Source: DASQUK01 sp035641315
GTDB lineage: Bacteria; Actinomycetota; Acidimicrobiia; Acidimicrobiales; VFJN01
Assembly: GCA_035641315.1 (NCBI GenBank)
Contig: DASQUK010000302.1
Location: 1 to 39,796 of the forward strand
DNA: 39,796 bases
Direction of reading: 5' to 3'
Part shown: positions 8,007 to 16,238 of the stretch, piece after piece
Numbering within the stretch: the stretch's first letter is position 1
Layout of the letters: every line of letters begins with the position of its first letter
Notes under the pieces: generated by a model
Seen by the model: the letters and a program-made list of their open reading frames with translations, nothing else
What the model was told of the DNA's origin: nothing
Databases searched by the model: none
Made by a program: the position numbers and the translations under genes

Positions 8007-9203
8007 GTGAGCGCGACGAGTACGACGAACACGCCTGCCAACCCGACCGACCCCAAGCTGGCCGACGAGCTGGTCGGCACCGTGCGCGACTGGGTGCGCA
8101 AGGACGTCGTGCCGGTGGCGTCGGACTACGAGCACGAGGACCGGTTCCCCGAGCCGCTGGTGGCGCAGATGCGGGCGTTCGGGTTGTTCGGGTCGAAGGT
8201 GCCCGAGGACTACGGGGGGCTGGGCCTCGACACCGTGACGTACGCCCGGCTGATGGAGGAGCTGTCCTACGGCTGGATGTCGCTGGCGGGTGTGCTCAAC
8301 ACGCACACGATCCTGGTGACGCTGCTGGTCCGCCACGGTACGCCCGAGCAGAAGCAGCGCCTCCTGCCCGTGATGGCCAGCGGCGAGGTGCGGGGGGCGT
8401 TCTCGCTGTCCGAGCCCGACGCCGGCAGCGACGCCGGTGCCATCCGCGCCAAGGCGACCCCCGACGGCGACGAGTACATCCTCGACGGCACCAAGATGTG
8501 GGTGACCAACGGCGAGCGGGCGGGCCTGGTCGCCCTCGCGGCGCGCACCCCCGAGGGCATCACCTGCTTCGTGGTGGAGAAGGATCCCGGCGCCAGCTTC
8601 GGCGGTATCGCCACCAGCAAGACCATCGGCAAGCTCGGCTACAAGGGCATCGAGACGGTGGAGATGACCTACAGCGGCCACCGCGTCCCGGCGTCGTCGG
8701 TGCTGGGCGGCCCGGACGGGCTCGGCCAGGGGCTGCGCTACATCCTCGGCGCCCTCGAGGTGGGCCGCGTGAACATCGCCGCCCGGGCCGTGGGCGTCGC
8801 CCGTGCCGCCTTCGATGCCGCCATGCGCTACGCGCACGAGCGGGAGACCTTCGGCGTCCCGATCCACAAGCACCAGGCCATCCAGTTCAAGCTGGCCGAC
8901 ATGGCGACCCGCGTGGAGGCGTCCCGGCTGCTGACCCGCAGCGCCGCCGAGAAGGTCGACGCCGGGGAGCGGGCCGACGTCGAGGCGGGCATGGCGAAGC
9001 TCTTCGCCTCCGAGACGGCGCTGGAGGTGGCGACAGAGGCCATGCGGATCCACGGCGGCTACGGCTACACCACCGAGTTCCCGGTCGAGCGCTACTACCG
9101 GGACGCGCCGTTGATGATCATCGGCGAGGGGACCAACGAGATCCAGCGGGTCGTCATCGCCCGCGGCCTGCTGCGCCGCTGGGCGGATCACCCCAACGTG
9201 TAG
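8007..9203 (+). CDS. Acyl-CoA dehydrogenase (short-chain type)
   Basis: A 398-residue FAD-dependent acyl-CoA dehydrogenase forming a trans-2-enoyl-CoA. Family signatures are FSLSEPDAGSDAG, KMWVTNGERA, the arginine-containing RETFGVPIHKHQAIQ, and near the C-terminus IHGGYGYTTEFPVERYYRD followed by IIGEGTNEIQR. The glutamate of GEGT matches the catalytic base of short- and medium-chain enzymes. This separates it from the other acyl-CoA dehydrogenases in the window, which lack a glutamate at that place. The start GTG 8007 lies 17 bases after the P450 stop codon; the ribosome-binding site is weak, so translation may depend on coupling. The following TetR gene begins 9 bases after its stop. Confidence 0.9.
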   Translation: MSATSTTNTPANPTDPKLADELVGTVRDWVRKDVVPVASDYEHEDRFPEPLVAQMRAFGLFGSKVPEDYGGLGLDTVTYARLMEELSYGWMSLAGVLNTHTILVTLLVRHGTPEQKQRLLPVMASGEVRGAFSLSEPDAGSDAGAIRAKATPDGDEYILDGTKMWVTNGERAGLVALAARTPEGITCFVVEKDPGASFGGIATSKTIGKLGYKGIETVEMTYSGHRVPASSVLGGPDGLGQGLRYILGALEVGRVNIAARAVGVARAAFDAAMRYAHERETFGVPIHKHQAIQFKLADMATRVEASRLLTRSAAEKVDAGERADVEAGMAKLFASETALEVATEAMRIHGGYGYTTEFPVERYYRDAPLMIIGEGTNEIQRVVIARGLLRRWADHPNV

Positions 9204-9212
9204 AAAGCACAG

Positions 9213-9821
9213 GTGCCGACCAAGACCCCGACCCGGCCGCGGGGCGTCGCCACCCGGGGCAAGTTGCTCGACGCCGCCGTGCCGGCGCTGGCGGAGAAGG
9301 GCTACCACGCCACCCGGGTCGACGACATCGTGCGCATCGCCGGGGTCTCCCACGGCACCTTCTACCTGTACTTCGCCAACAAGGACGACCTGTTCCGCAC
9401 GCTGGCGGAGCGCTGCGCCGACGAGGCCGACGCGTTGGCCGCGTCGCTGGGCGTGATCGACGAGGGCCCCGAGGGCGTCGCCGCGCTGCGGGCGTGGCTG
9501 GCCGAGTTCCTCGCCTTCTACCGGCGCTACGGCGTCGTGGTCCGGTCGTGGGCCGAGAACCAGGTGACCGACCGGGCGCTCGCCCGGCTGGGCAGCGCCT
9601 CGTTCGCCCGCATCACCGCCACTCTGTGGGCGTCGATGGCGAAGGTGCCCAACAGCACGCCGCGCGGGCTGGAGCTGCGCTCGGCGGCGCTGCTGGCGAT
9701 GATCGAGCGCTTCGCCTACGTCACCACCAGCCGGGATCTGGGCTTCACGGAGGACGCGCTGCTCGACAACCTGGCGCTGGTGGTCCACCGCGGCTTCTTC
9801 CGGGGCAGCGCATTACCCTGA
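9213..9821 (+). CDS. TetR-family transcriptional regulator
   Basis: A 202-residue TetR-type repressor. The N-terminal helix-turn-helix reads TRVDDIVRIAGVSHGTFYLYF, and NKDDLF follows as usual in the family. The C-terminal ligand domain is not diagnostic. It closely resembles the TetR at 37075-37656 in the recognition region (SHGTFYLYF then KDDLF/KEDLF), so the two may see similar DNA. It is embedded in the P450/acyl-CoA dehydrogenase operon, whose promoter carries a TGAC-N6-GTCA palindrome, and another such palindrome starts at its own stop codon. Autoregulation and an acyl-CoA or related ligand are inferences. The start is GTG 9213. Confidence 0.88.
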   Translation: MPTKTPTRPRGVATRGKLLDAAVPALAEKGYHATRVDDIVRIAGVSHGTFYLYFANKDDLFRTLAERCADEADALAASLGVIDEGPEGVAALRAWLAEFLAFYRRYGVVVRSWAENQVTDRALARLGSASFARITATLWASMAKVPNSTPRGLELRSAALLAMIERFAYVTTSRDLGFTEDALLDNLALVVHRGFFRGSALP

Positions 9822-9832
9822 CGCCCGTGTCA
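9819..9832. promoter_or_regulatory. TGAC-N6-GTCA operator at the lipoprotein gene start
   Basis: TGACGCCCGTGTCA (TGACG/TGTCA, one mismatch) begins at the TetR stop codon and covers the GTG start of the lipoprotein gene. A TACCCT hexamer (9814-9819) ends 7 bases before that GTG and shares its last T with the operator. The same layout occurs at the alcohol dehydrogenase promoter at 37039. This suggests an internal, repressible leaderless promoter. Confidence 0.5.
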
Positions 9833-11836
9833 GCCCTGGGGAGGGGACCGGCGCGGCACTCATCCACGATCGTGCCGTTGGTGGGCGCCTTGGCGCTCGC
9901 TCTGGGGGCCTCCTGCGCCGACGACGCGGACCCGGCCGATGCGGGCGCGATCGACGAGTGCGACTGGCCGATGTGGGGCCACGGCCCGAGCCGCAGCTTC
10001 TCGTACCCCTGCGAGACGGCGCTGTCCCCGGCGACCGTCGGCGAGCTCGAGGAGGCCTGGTTCTTCAACGCCAAGGACACCGTGACGGCCACGCCCGCCG
10101 TGGTCGACGGCACGGTGTACGTTGGCGACTGGTCCGGGAACTTCTACGCGCTCGACCTCGACACGGGCGAGCCCCGCTGGACGTTCGAGGCCCGGGTCCA
10201 TCCCCGCGTGTACGCCGGGCAGATCGTCTCGTCCGCGGCGGTGGCCGAGGTGGCAGGGGAGCGGACCGTGTACTTCGGCGCCGGCAACACGCTGTACGCC
10301 CTGCGCGCGGCTGACGGCGAGCTGCGCTGGCAGCACCGGGTGGGAGCCCCGGGCGACGACGACGATCCCCGCGAGATCGAGTCGTCGCCGGTCGTGGTCG
10401 GCGACATGGTGATCTTCGGGTCCGACGTGCACAACGCCGACGACGGGACACCGGCCGGCGTCTTCGCGCTCGACGCCGCCACGGGCGAGGAGCGCTGGGC
10501 CACGGTGACCGCGCCCACGGACGAGCCGAACGGGGCGAACGGTGAGGCCGCCGACGCCGCCACCCGCGACGACCCGACGGGCGCCGGCTGCGCCGACGTG
10601 TGGGGATCTCCCAGCGTCGATCTCGAGCGCCGGCTGGTGTTCGTGGGGACCGGCAACTGCACCGCCACCGACCGCTGGGGCAGCAACTCCGAAGCGATCA
10701 TCGCCCTCGACCTAGACACCGGCGAGAAGCGCTGGGGCTACCAGCCGCACGAACCCAACCGCGACGACCTCGACTTCGCCGGCGCCCCCAACCTGTTCGA
10801 GATCAACGGGCGGGCCGTCGTAGGCCTGGGCAACAAGGACGCCGTCTACTACGCGGTCGACCGCCAGACCGGCGAGCCCGTGTGGGACACCCGGGTGGCC
10901 GAGCCCGGCATCCCCGAGCCCGACGGCAACTTCTCGACCGGTGGGTTCATCGGCCCGACGGCGCTGGCCGACGGCATCATCGTCGGCGGGACCGCAGTCG
11001 GTGGTGCGCCCTACCTGCACGCCATCGACGCCGACACCGGCGACATCGTGTGGCAGCAGGACGTGGCCGCCCCCACCTACGCGGCCGCCACCGAGGCCAA
11101 CGGCGTGGTGTTCATCGGCGGCACGGACTTCATGTTCCGGGCACTCGACCTCCGGCGCGGCGACGTCCTGTGGGAGCGCGAGATGAGCGGCGCCGTCTCC
11201 GGGGGCGCCGTCGTGGTGGGCGACGACGTGATCGCGGTCGCCGGCATCCGGGAGCCCGGCATCGACAACCCGAGCGAGAGCAGCGGGGTCTACCGGTTCT
11301 CGCTCGGGGACGGGGACGACGACGTGGCGGCCGGCGACGACACGAGGCCGACCACCAGCACGACCACCGCCGCCGCGGGTCCGCCGGCGACCAACTCGCC
11401 GGAGGCGCTGGCCCAGCCCTGCGTGGCCACTGCGTGCCCGCTCGACTTCACCATCAGCCGCGACCGCGTGGTCGGCGACACCGGCAGCGGCACCGTCCAG
11501 GTGACGCTCGATCCGTTCCGGATCGACGTGCGGGCCGACGGCCTCGGCTCCCCGGAGCGCTGGCTGCGGCCCGGGACCCCGGCGGCGGCCGAAGGGGCGA
11601 CCGCCTTCGGCGTCTACCTGTCCCAGGGCACCGACAACCCGGTGGGTGGCCTGGTGTGCGTCCTCGACCCCGACCACGACTGCACCGGCACCGACAACCC
11701 GGCGCCGGGGGCGACGTACGACCGGATCAGCATCCTGGCCGTCGTCGAGCCGGGCGAGCTGCCCTCCATCGCCGAGGGCGTCGAGCGGATCGTTTCCACC
11801 AACGGGTTCGACGTGCCCATCACGCCGGGAGGGTGA
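9827..11836 (+). CDS. Secreted PQQ-type beta-propeller lipoprotein
   Basis: A 669-residue exported protein. The N-terminus is a signal peptide (hydrophobic IVPLVGALALALGAS) ending at C30, a probable lipid-anchored cysteine, though the lipobox GASC is not ideal. After it come about seven blades with the recurring motif (L/I)DxxTG(E/D)xxW, for example LDLDTGEPRW, LDAATGEERW and IDADTGDIVW. The opening CDWPMWGHGPSR and ALSPATVGELEEAW resemble polyvinyl-alcohol-dehydrogenase-like quinoproteins. A Thr-rich linker (TRPTTSTTTAAAG) leads to a C-terminal domain of about 150 residues that I do not recognise. PQQ binding and dehydrogenase activity are inferred. It lies 5 bases after the TetR gene and just before a second propeller lipoprotein, probably in the same operon. 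Confidence 0.82.
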   Translation: MSALGRGPARHSSTIVPLVGALALALGASCADDADPADAGAIDECDWPMWGHGPSRSFSYPCETALSPATVGELEEAWFFNAKDTVTATPAVVDGTVYVGDWSGNFYALDLDTGEPRWTFEARVHPRVYAGQIVSSAAVAEVAGERTVYFGAGNTLYALRAADGELRWQHRVGAPGDDDDPREIESSPVVVGDMVIFGSDVHNADDGTPAGVFALDAATGEERWATVTAPTDEPNGANGEAADAATRDDPTGAGCADVWGSPSVDLERRLVFVGTGNCTATDRWGSNSEAIIALDLDTGEKRWGYQPHEPNRDDLDFAGAPNLFEINGRAVVGLGNKDAVYYAVDRQTGEPVWDTRVAEPGIPEPDGNFSTGGFIGPTALADGIIVGGTAVGGAPYLHAIDADTGDIVWQQDVAAPTYAAATEANGVVFIGGTDFMFRALDLRRGDVLWEREMSGAVSGGAVVVGDDVIAVAGIREPGIDNPSESSGVYRFSLGDGDDDVAAGDDTRPTTSTTTAAAGPPATNSPEALAQPCVATACPLDFTISRDRVVGDTGSGTVQVTLDPFRIDVRADGLGSPERWLRPGTPAAAEGATAFGVYLSQGTDNPVGGLVCVLDPDHDCTGTDNPAPGATYDRISILAVVEPGELPSIAEGVERIVSTNGFDVPITPGG

Positions 11837-11838
11837 GC

Positions 11839-13068
11839 GTGACCGTGACACGGAGGCGATCGCAGACATGGGCGCTCGTGGCCGCCGCCGCGGCCGCCGG
11901 GCTGGTGGCGTGCAGCGGCGACGACGGTGGCGGTGAATCCCGGCCCGCCACCGAGACGACGGCCAGGGAACCACCCGCGGTCATCGTGCTCAGCACCGAG
12001 GGCAACAACCTCAACGCCTACGAGACCGAGCCGCCGTTCGAGAAGCAGACAGTGATACGAACCGCCGCCGACGATCCCGACGGCCTCGACATCAACGGCC
12101 AGGTGTGCATGCTGCCCGACGAGCCCGAGGGTGCGCGATCAGCGCAGCCGGGGCCCGAGCGGCCCGGCGCCGGAGGCGCCAAGAGCGGGAAGCATGTTCG
12201 CTTCGTGGCCGGCGAGGACACCGGCCAGCCCGAGCGGCCGCCCGGCTGGGGCATCTTCGAGCTGGAGGGCGACGCGGTGGGCGAGCTGGAGGCCCGCCAG
12301 GTGGGCCGGCTGGTGCCGACCTACCAGACCGACGGGCCCGAGAACTACGGCTGCGGCGTGCTGTCCGACGGCCGCATCGTCACCACCGACATCGGCAACC
12401 AGGTCACCGGTCCGCCGACCGGGCAGCTCATCGTCTGGTTCCCGCCGTTCGACCGCGACGAGGTGCCCTACTGCAAGCTCGACGTGGCGCTGCCGACGCC
12501 GGGCGGCATCCACGTCGTCGACGGCGTCGTCTACCTCGCGGCGGCCCGCGGTCCGGGACCGGGCATCTACCGCTACGAGGAGCCGTTCCCCACGGGCCCC
12601 GACGCCGCGGGCGGCTGCGGCGAGGTCGACGGGGCCGGTGCCCCGTTGGCCGACGAGGTGCACAGGGAGCTGTTCATCCCCGCCGACGATCACGTCGCCA
12701 CCCCCAACGCGGTCGTGGGCGCGCCCGACGGCGGCTTCTACCTCTCCAGCGCCTTCACCGGGGTGCTGGCGGAGTACGACCGGTCGGGCCGTTTCGTCCG
12801 CACGCTGGTGACCCCGCCGCCCGGGGAGCAGCTCGGCGCCGAGCCGTACTCGACCGGTGCGCCCATCGGCATGGGCGTCGATCCCACCGCCGGCGCCCTC
12901 TACTGGGCCGACATCGCCATCGGCATCGGCGAGCAGATAGGGCCGGTGGACGGCGCGGGTACGGTGCGGCGCATCACGTTCGACGCTGCGGGCGACCCCG
13001 AGCGGGCCGAGGTCATGGACGACGGTCTCGACTTCCCGGACGGCATCGGCATCTACCAGCCCGGTTGA
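11839..13068 (+). CDS. NHL/SMP-30-like beta-propeller lipoprotein
   Basis: A 409-residue exported lipoprotein with a clear lipobox LVAC (C25) after an Ala-rich signal segment. The mature part looks like an NHL or SMP-30/gluconolactonase propeller: GLDINGQVCMLP, ENYGCGVLSDGRIVTTDIGN, PTPGGIHVVDGVVYLA, TPNAVVGAPDGGFYLSS and FPDGIGIY are typical blade strands. GTG 11839 was chosen because GGGAGG at 11827-11832 is well spaced for it. GTG 11833, overlapping the previous stop, is the alternative. About residues 98-119 are encoded by a copy of a short GC-rich repeat found elsewhere between genes, which inserts Gly/Pro-rich residues. Function unknown; its pairing with the preceding quinoprotein-like lipoprotein suggests a shared extracytoplasmic role. 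Confidence 0.78.
   Translation: MTVTRRRSQTWALVAAAAAAGLVACSGDDGGGESRPATETTAREPPAVIVLSTEGNNLNAYETEPPFEKQTVIRTAADDPDGLDINGQVCMLPDEPEGARSAQPGPERPGAGGAKSGKHVRFVAGEDTGQPERPPGWGIFELEGDAVGELEARQVGRLVPTYQTDGPENYGCGVLSDGRIVTTDIGNQVTGPPTGQLIVWFPPFDRDEVPYCKLDVALPTPGGIHVVDGVVYLAAARGPGPGIYRYEEPFPTGPDAAGGCGEVDGAGAPLADEVHRELFIPADDHVATPNAVVGAPDGGFYLSSAFTGVLAEYDRSGRFVRTLVTPPPGEQLGAEPYSTGAPIGMGVDPTAGALYWADIAIGIGEQIGPVDGAGTVRRITFDAAGDPERAEVMDDGLDFPDGIGIYQPG
12131..12196 (+). repeat. Junction-type GC-rich repeat, copy A (inside a coding sequence)
   Basis: The core CCCGAGCGGCCC (from 12154) is followed by the hairpin GGCGCC-GGA-GGCGCC and then AAGAGCGGGAAGCATG. The same order occurs at 28276-28318 and 33209-33252 (minus). 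Here it is in frame within the propeller lipoprotein and encodes a Gly/Pro/Lys-rich insert. Confidence 0.6.
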
Positions 13069-13110
13069 TGTCCTCGACCACCGGGGGCTTCCGATTCTGA
13101 CCAACCGTCC

Positions 13111-13141
13111 TTGACTTCGAGCGCGCTCGAACCCGTACGGT
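13111..13141 (+). promoter_or_regulatory. Candidate promoter with a perfect 16-base palindrome
   Basis: TTGACT (13111-13116) resembles a -35 box and TACGGT (13136-13141) a -10 box, with a 19-base spacer. TTCGAGCGCGCTCGAA (13116-13131), a perfect palindrome, fills most of the spacer and looks like an operator. It lies 50 bases upstream of the LLM oxidoreductase and is unlike the TGAC-N6-GTCA sites, so a different regulator is expected. Confidence 0.5.
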
Positions 13142-13181
13142 CGGTCGGGATCGCTGATCCGCCGCACCGAAGGAGAGCCCC

Positions 13182-14066
13182 ATGGAGCTCGGAGTACATG
13201 TCGTCAACTTCAACGTCGCCGGGGCCACGGAGGCCATAGGCGCCGAGGTGGCACGCGTAGGCGAGGCGGCCGAGGCCGCCGGGGTGAGCGAGCTGTCGGT
13301 GATGGACCACTACTTCCAGATCGGCGGAGTGGGCCCGGCCGAGGACCCGATGCTCGAGGGCTACACCACGCTGGCGTTCCTGGCGGCGCACACGTCGACG
13401 ACCACGCTGGGGCTGCTGGTCACGGGCGTCACCTACCGTCATCCCGGGCTGCTGGCCAAGGTGGTGACGACCCTCGACGTGCTGTCGGGCGGCCGGGCCC
13501 AACTGGGGATCGGCGCCGCCTGGTTCGATCGCGAGCACCACGGCCTCGGGGTGCCCTACCCGCCCGTCTCCGAGCGGTTCGAGCGCCTGGAGGAGACGCT
13601 GCGGATCTGCCTGCAGATGTGGGACCCGACCGACAACGGCCCGTTCGAGGGCAAGCACTACCGCCTGGCCGAGACGTTGTGCTCGCCGCCGCCGCTCAGC
13701 CGGCCCCACCCGCCGATCCTCATCGGGGGCAGCGGCGAGCGCAAGACGCTGCGCCTGGTGGCCCGGTACGCCGACGCCTGCAACCTGTTCGCGACGTCGC
13801 CCGACGGGGTCGCCCACAAGCTCGACGTGCTGCGGCGGCACTGCGACGAGGCGGGCCGGTCCGAGTCCGAGATTCACAAGACGATCCTGGCGATGTCGAG
13901 CGACGCCCGGTCCGCCGGGGATGTCGACCGCTTCGTCGGCGAGATGGCCGACTACGCCAAGCTGGGCGTCGAGACCGCGATCGTCATGCCGCCCGGCGAC
14001 CGACCCGCCGAGTGGATCGAGCGGTTCTGCGCTCCCGCCGCCGCCCGCCTGGCGGAGCTGCCCTAA
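13182..14066 (+). CDS. LLM-class (luciferase-like) F420-dependent oxidoreductase
   Basis: A 294-residue TIM-barrel oxidoreductase of the bacterial luciferase-like family. Actinobacterial members of this subgroup usually use cofactor F420. Typical segments are ELSVMDHYFQIG, TTLGLLVTGVTYRHPGLLAKVVTTLDVLSGGRAQLGIGAAW, PHPPILIGGSGERKTLRLVARYADACN and the C-terminal GVETAIVMPPG. The start ATG 13182 has a clear AAGGAG. It has its own candidate promoter with a palindrome, so it is probably regulated apart from the upstream lipoprotein genes. The substrate is unknown. F420 rather than FMN use is an inference from the family. Confidence 0.85.
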   Translation: MELGVHVVNFNVAGATEAIGAEVARVGEAAEAAGVSELSVMDHYFQIGGVGPAEDPMLEGYTTLAFLAAHTSTTTLGLLVTGVTYRHPGLLAKVVTTLDVLSGGRAQLGIGAAWFDREHHGLGVPYPPVSERFERLEETLRICLQMWDPTDNGPFEGKHYRLAETLCSPPPLSRPHPPILIGGSGERKTLRLVARYADACNLFATSPDGVAHKLDVLRRHCDEAGRSESEIHKTILAMSSDARSAGDVDRFVGEMADYAKLGVETAIVMPPGDRPAEWIERFCAPAAARLAELP

Positions 14067-14110
14067 CTAAGGGGTCAGCGGAGCCCCGTGCGGCAGGGCA
14101 GAGTGTCGCC

Positions 14111-14857
14111 ATGCGCATCGGCATGCTGGCACCCATGCCCTCGGAGCTACGGCCGCTGGTGAAGCGGCTCGGCCTGCGGCCGGCCCCGGCGCCGGCGGAC
14201 GGGACGGGCGGCGCGGGGCGCAAGGTGCACGAGGGGCGGCTGGGTGCCGCCGAGGTCACGGCCGCGATGACCGGCATGGGCACCGCCGCCGCGGCCGCCG
14301 CGGCCCGGCGCCTGCTGGACTCCCAGCCCGTCGACCACGTGGTGGTCGTCGGCATCGCCGGCGGGATCGACGACCGCCTCGCCATCGGCGACGTGATCCG
14401 ACCGGGCGTCGTCATCGACGGGGCATCGGGCACCGAGTATCGGCCCCACCCGCTCGGCGAGACGCCCGACGCAGCCGGCGACGCTCCGCCCTACGGCGCG
14501 CTCCACACCTCCGACGAGTTCATCGTCGACCCTGACCGCGTGGCGGCGCTACGCGAGCGGGGCGTGATCGCGCTGGACATGGAGACCGCCGCCGTCGCCG
14601 CCGTGTGCCAGGACCGCGGCTGCCCGTGGTCGGTGGTCCGGGCCATCAGCGACCGGTCCAGCGACGGGCTGGCCGACGAGGCGATCCTCGGGCTCGCCCA
14701 TCCCGACGGGACGGCCAACCTGCCGGCCGTGGTCCGCCTCATCCTGCGCCATCCCAGTCGCGTCCCCCAGCTCGCCCGCCTCGGCCGGGATGCCAAGATC
14801 GCCACCGACGCGGCCGCCGCCGCGGCCATCGACGGCTGTCGCCGACTGCTGCAGTGA
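14111..14857 (+). CDS. Nucleoside phosphorylase / MTA-SAH nucleosidase-like protein
   Basis: A 248-residue member of the purine nucleoside phosphorylase/MTAN superfamily. These enzymes cleave the glycosidic bond of nucleosides such as 5'-methylthioadenosine or S-adenosylhomocysteine. Visible signatures are TGMGTAAAAAAA (phosphate or ribose loop), VVGIAGGIDDRLAIGDV, ALDMETAAVAAV with D157/E159 matching the ribose-binding glutamate region, and RAISDRSSD with the purine-contacting D181. Whether it is a hydrolase or a phosphorylase cannot be decided. The start ATG 14111 has little ribosome-binding site. The stop overlaps the next gene (GTGA), so translation is coupled to the LtrA gene. Confidence 0.75.
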   Translation: MRIGMLAPMPSELRPLVKRLGLRPAPAPADGTGGAGRKVHEGRLGAAEVTAAMTGMGTAAAAAAARRLLDSQPVDHVVVVGIAGGIDDRLAIGDVIRPGVVIDGASGTEYRPHPLGETPDAAGDAPPYGALHTSDEFIVDPDRVAALRERGVIALDMETAAVAAVCQDRGCPWSVVRAISDRSSDGLADEAILGLAHPDGTANLPAVVRLILRHPSRVPQLARLGRDAKIATDAAAAAAIDGCRRLLQ

Positions 14858-16044
14858 GCGAGCTCCGCGGGTCGGTCATCCCCGACATCGCCTACATGCG
14901 CAGTCCGGAGGGCGAGCGGCGGGCGACGTTCTTCGAGCTGTTCTTCGACCTCGTCTACGTCTTCGCCATCACGCAGCTCTCGCACCACCTGCTCGAGGAC
15001 CTCACGTGGGCGGGCGCCGCGGAGGCGGCGTTCCTGCTCTGCGCCGTCTACTGGGCCTGGAACTACACGACCTGGATGACGAACTGGTTCGACCCCGAGG
15101 TGTCCGCCGTGCGGCTGGTGCTGGTGCTGGTGATGCTGGCCAGCCTGCTCATGGCCGTCGCCATCCCCGAGGGCTTCGGCGACCACGGGCTGCTGTTCGC
15201 CGCCAGCTACTGCGCACTGCAGGTCGGGCGCAACGCCTTCGTCGTGGGCGTGACCCCGCCGGGCCCGTTTCACCGCAACTTCCAGCAGATCCTCACCTGG
15301 AGCCTGCTCTCGGTCCCCCTGTGGGTCGGCGGCGCCCTCGCGCATGGCGGTGCCCGCTGGGGGTTGTGGCTGGTGGCGTTCGGGCTGGACCTGGCGGCGC
15401 CGCTGGCCCGGTTCTGGCTTCCGGGCTTCGGCGGGGGGACGCCCATGATCGAGTGGGCTATCGACGCCGGCCACTTCGCCGAGCGGTTCCAGCTGTTCGT
15501 GATCATCGTCCTGGGCGAGAGCATCATCCTCGCCGGTGCGACCGCCACCGACGTCGGGCTCGAGGCGTCGGTCGTCGTCGCCCTGGGCGTCGCCTTCGGT
15601 TCGTCGGTGGCGCTGTGGTGGCTCTACTTCGGCCAGGTGGCGAGGGCGGCGGTGCGGCGGATGGCCGCCGACGAGGTCCCCGGCCAGGTGGGCCGCGACG
15701 CCTACACGTACCTGCACCTGCCGATCGTCGCCGGGATCCTGCTCACGGCGGTGGGCGACGAGCTGGTGATCGCCCATCCCGGCGACGAGCTGGGCACGGC
15801 CGGGGCGCTGGTCACCCTCGCGGGACCCGCGATGTACCTGCTCGGCCTGGTGGCGTTCGGCGCGCGGGTCGGCCGCCACCAACCCTGGACCCGGGTGGTG
15901 GCCGCCGTCCTCCTGCTCGCCGCGGTGCCGCTGGCCGCCGACGGCGACGGGCTGCTGGTGGCCGGCCTGGCCACGGCGCTCCTGGTCGCGCTGGTCGTCG
16001 CCGACCGCCTCGGCGTGGGGCACCCCGAGCCGGCGCCCGGGTAG
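14854..16044 (+). CDS. Low-temperature-requirement A (LtrA) family membrane protein
   Basis: A 396-residue integral membrane protein of the LtrA family. The hallmark N-terminal motif ATFFELFFDLVYVFAITQL is present, followed by many hydrophobic segments (about ten predicted by eye). The family's central glutamate motif appears in ERFQLFVIIVLGESIILAG. The name comes from a Listeria mutant that failed to grow in the cold; the molecular function is unknown. The start GTG 14854 overlaps the previous stop codon by four bases, giving translational coupling. Three successive hairpins follow the gene before the convergent MmpL gene. Confidence 0.88.
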   Translation: MSELRGSVIPDIAYMRSPEGERRATFFELFFDLVYVFAITQLSHHLLEDLTWAGAAEAAFLLCAVYWAWNYTTWMTNWFDPEVSAVRLVLVLVMLASLLMAVAIPEGFGDHGLLFAASYCALQVGRNAFVVGVTPPGPFHRNFQQILTWSLLSVPLWVGGALAHGGARWGLWLVAFGLDLAAPLARFWLPGFGGGTPMIEWAIDAGHFAERFQLFVIIVLGESIILAGATATDVGLEASVVVALGVAFGSSVALWWLYFGQVARAAVRRMAADEVPGQVGRDAYTYLHLPIVAGILLTAVGDELVIAHPGDELGTAGALVTLAGPAMYLLGLVAFGARVGRHQPWTRVVAAVLLLAAVPLAADGDGLLVAGLATALLVALVVADRLGVGHPEPAPG

Positions 16045-16058
16045 TCCCGCAAGCGCAC

Positions 16059-16105
16059 TTCTGGTGACGCGATCCGTTGATTTTCAACGGATCGCGTCAC
16101 CAGAA
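16059..16105. terminator. Perfect 22-base-pair hairpin after LtrA gene
   Basis: Arms 16059-16080 and 16084-16105 are exact reverse complements around a TTT loop (TTCTGGTGACGCGATC... at the outer end). No U-tract follows, although the length and the position between convergent genes suit a bidirectional terminator. The stem is unusually long and perfect. Confidence 0.6.
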
Positions 16106-16106
16106 A

Positions 16107-16147
16107 CCGGTGGGCGGTGCTCCTGCCGCGGTCACACCGCCCACCGG
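16107..16147. repeat. Second hairpin, 13-base-pair stem
   Basis: CCGGTGGGCGGTG (16107-16119) pairs perfectly with CACCGCCCACCGG (16135-16147) around a 15-base loop. It starts one base after the preceding 22-base-pair hairpin, so the two form a stacked structure between the convergent LtrA and MmpL genes. Confidence 0.6.
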
Positions 16148-16155
16148 GCGAACAG

Positions 16156-16237
16156 TGAGGGTCGATTCCGCCGTCCGTACGGTGTACCGCCGGTCTCGGC
16201 CCGTTGCGAGGCACGTGACCCGCGGAATCGACCCTCA
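16156..16237. repeat. Third inverted repeat, 16-base arms
   Basis: TGAGGGTCGATTCCGC (16156-16171) is repeated in exact inverted form at 16222-16237, with 50 bases between. The right arm ends one base before the MmpL stop codon. It may act as a terminator for the MmpL transcript or as a protein-binding or recombination site. Confidence 0.55.
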
Positions 16238-16238
16238 G

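Noticed and set aside
12229..12243. A further copy of the junction repeat (CCCGAGCGGCCG)
   Set aside because: Only the short core matches, with no hairpin or GAGCGGG tract; it is explained by the codons for Pro-Glu-Arg-Pro.
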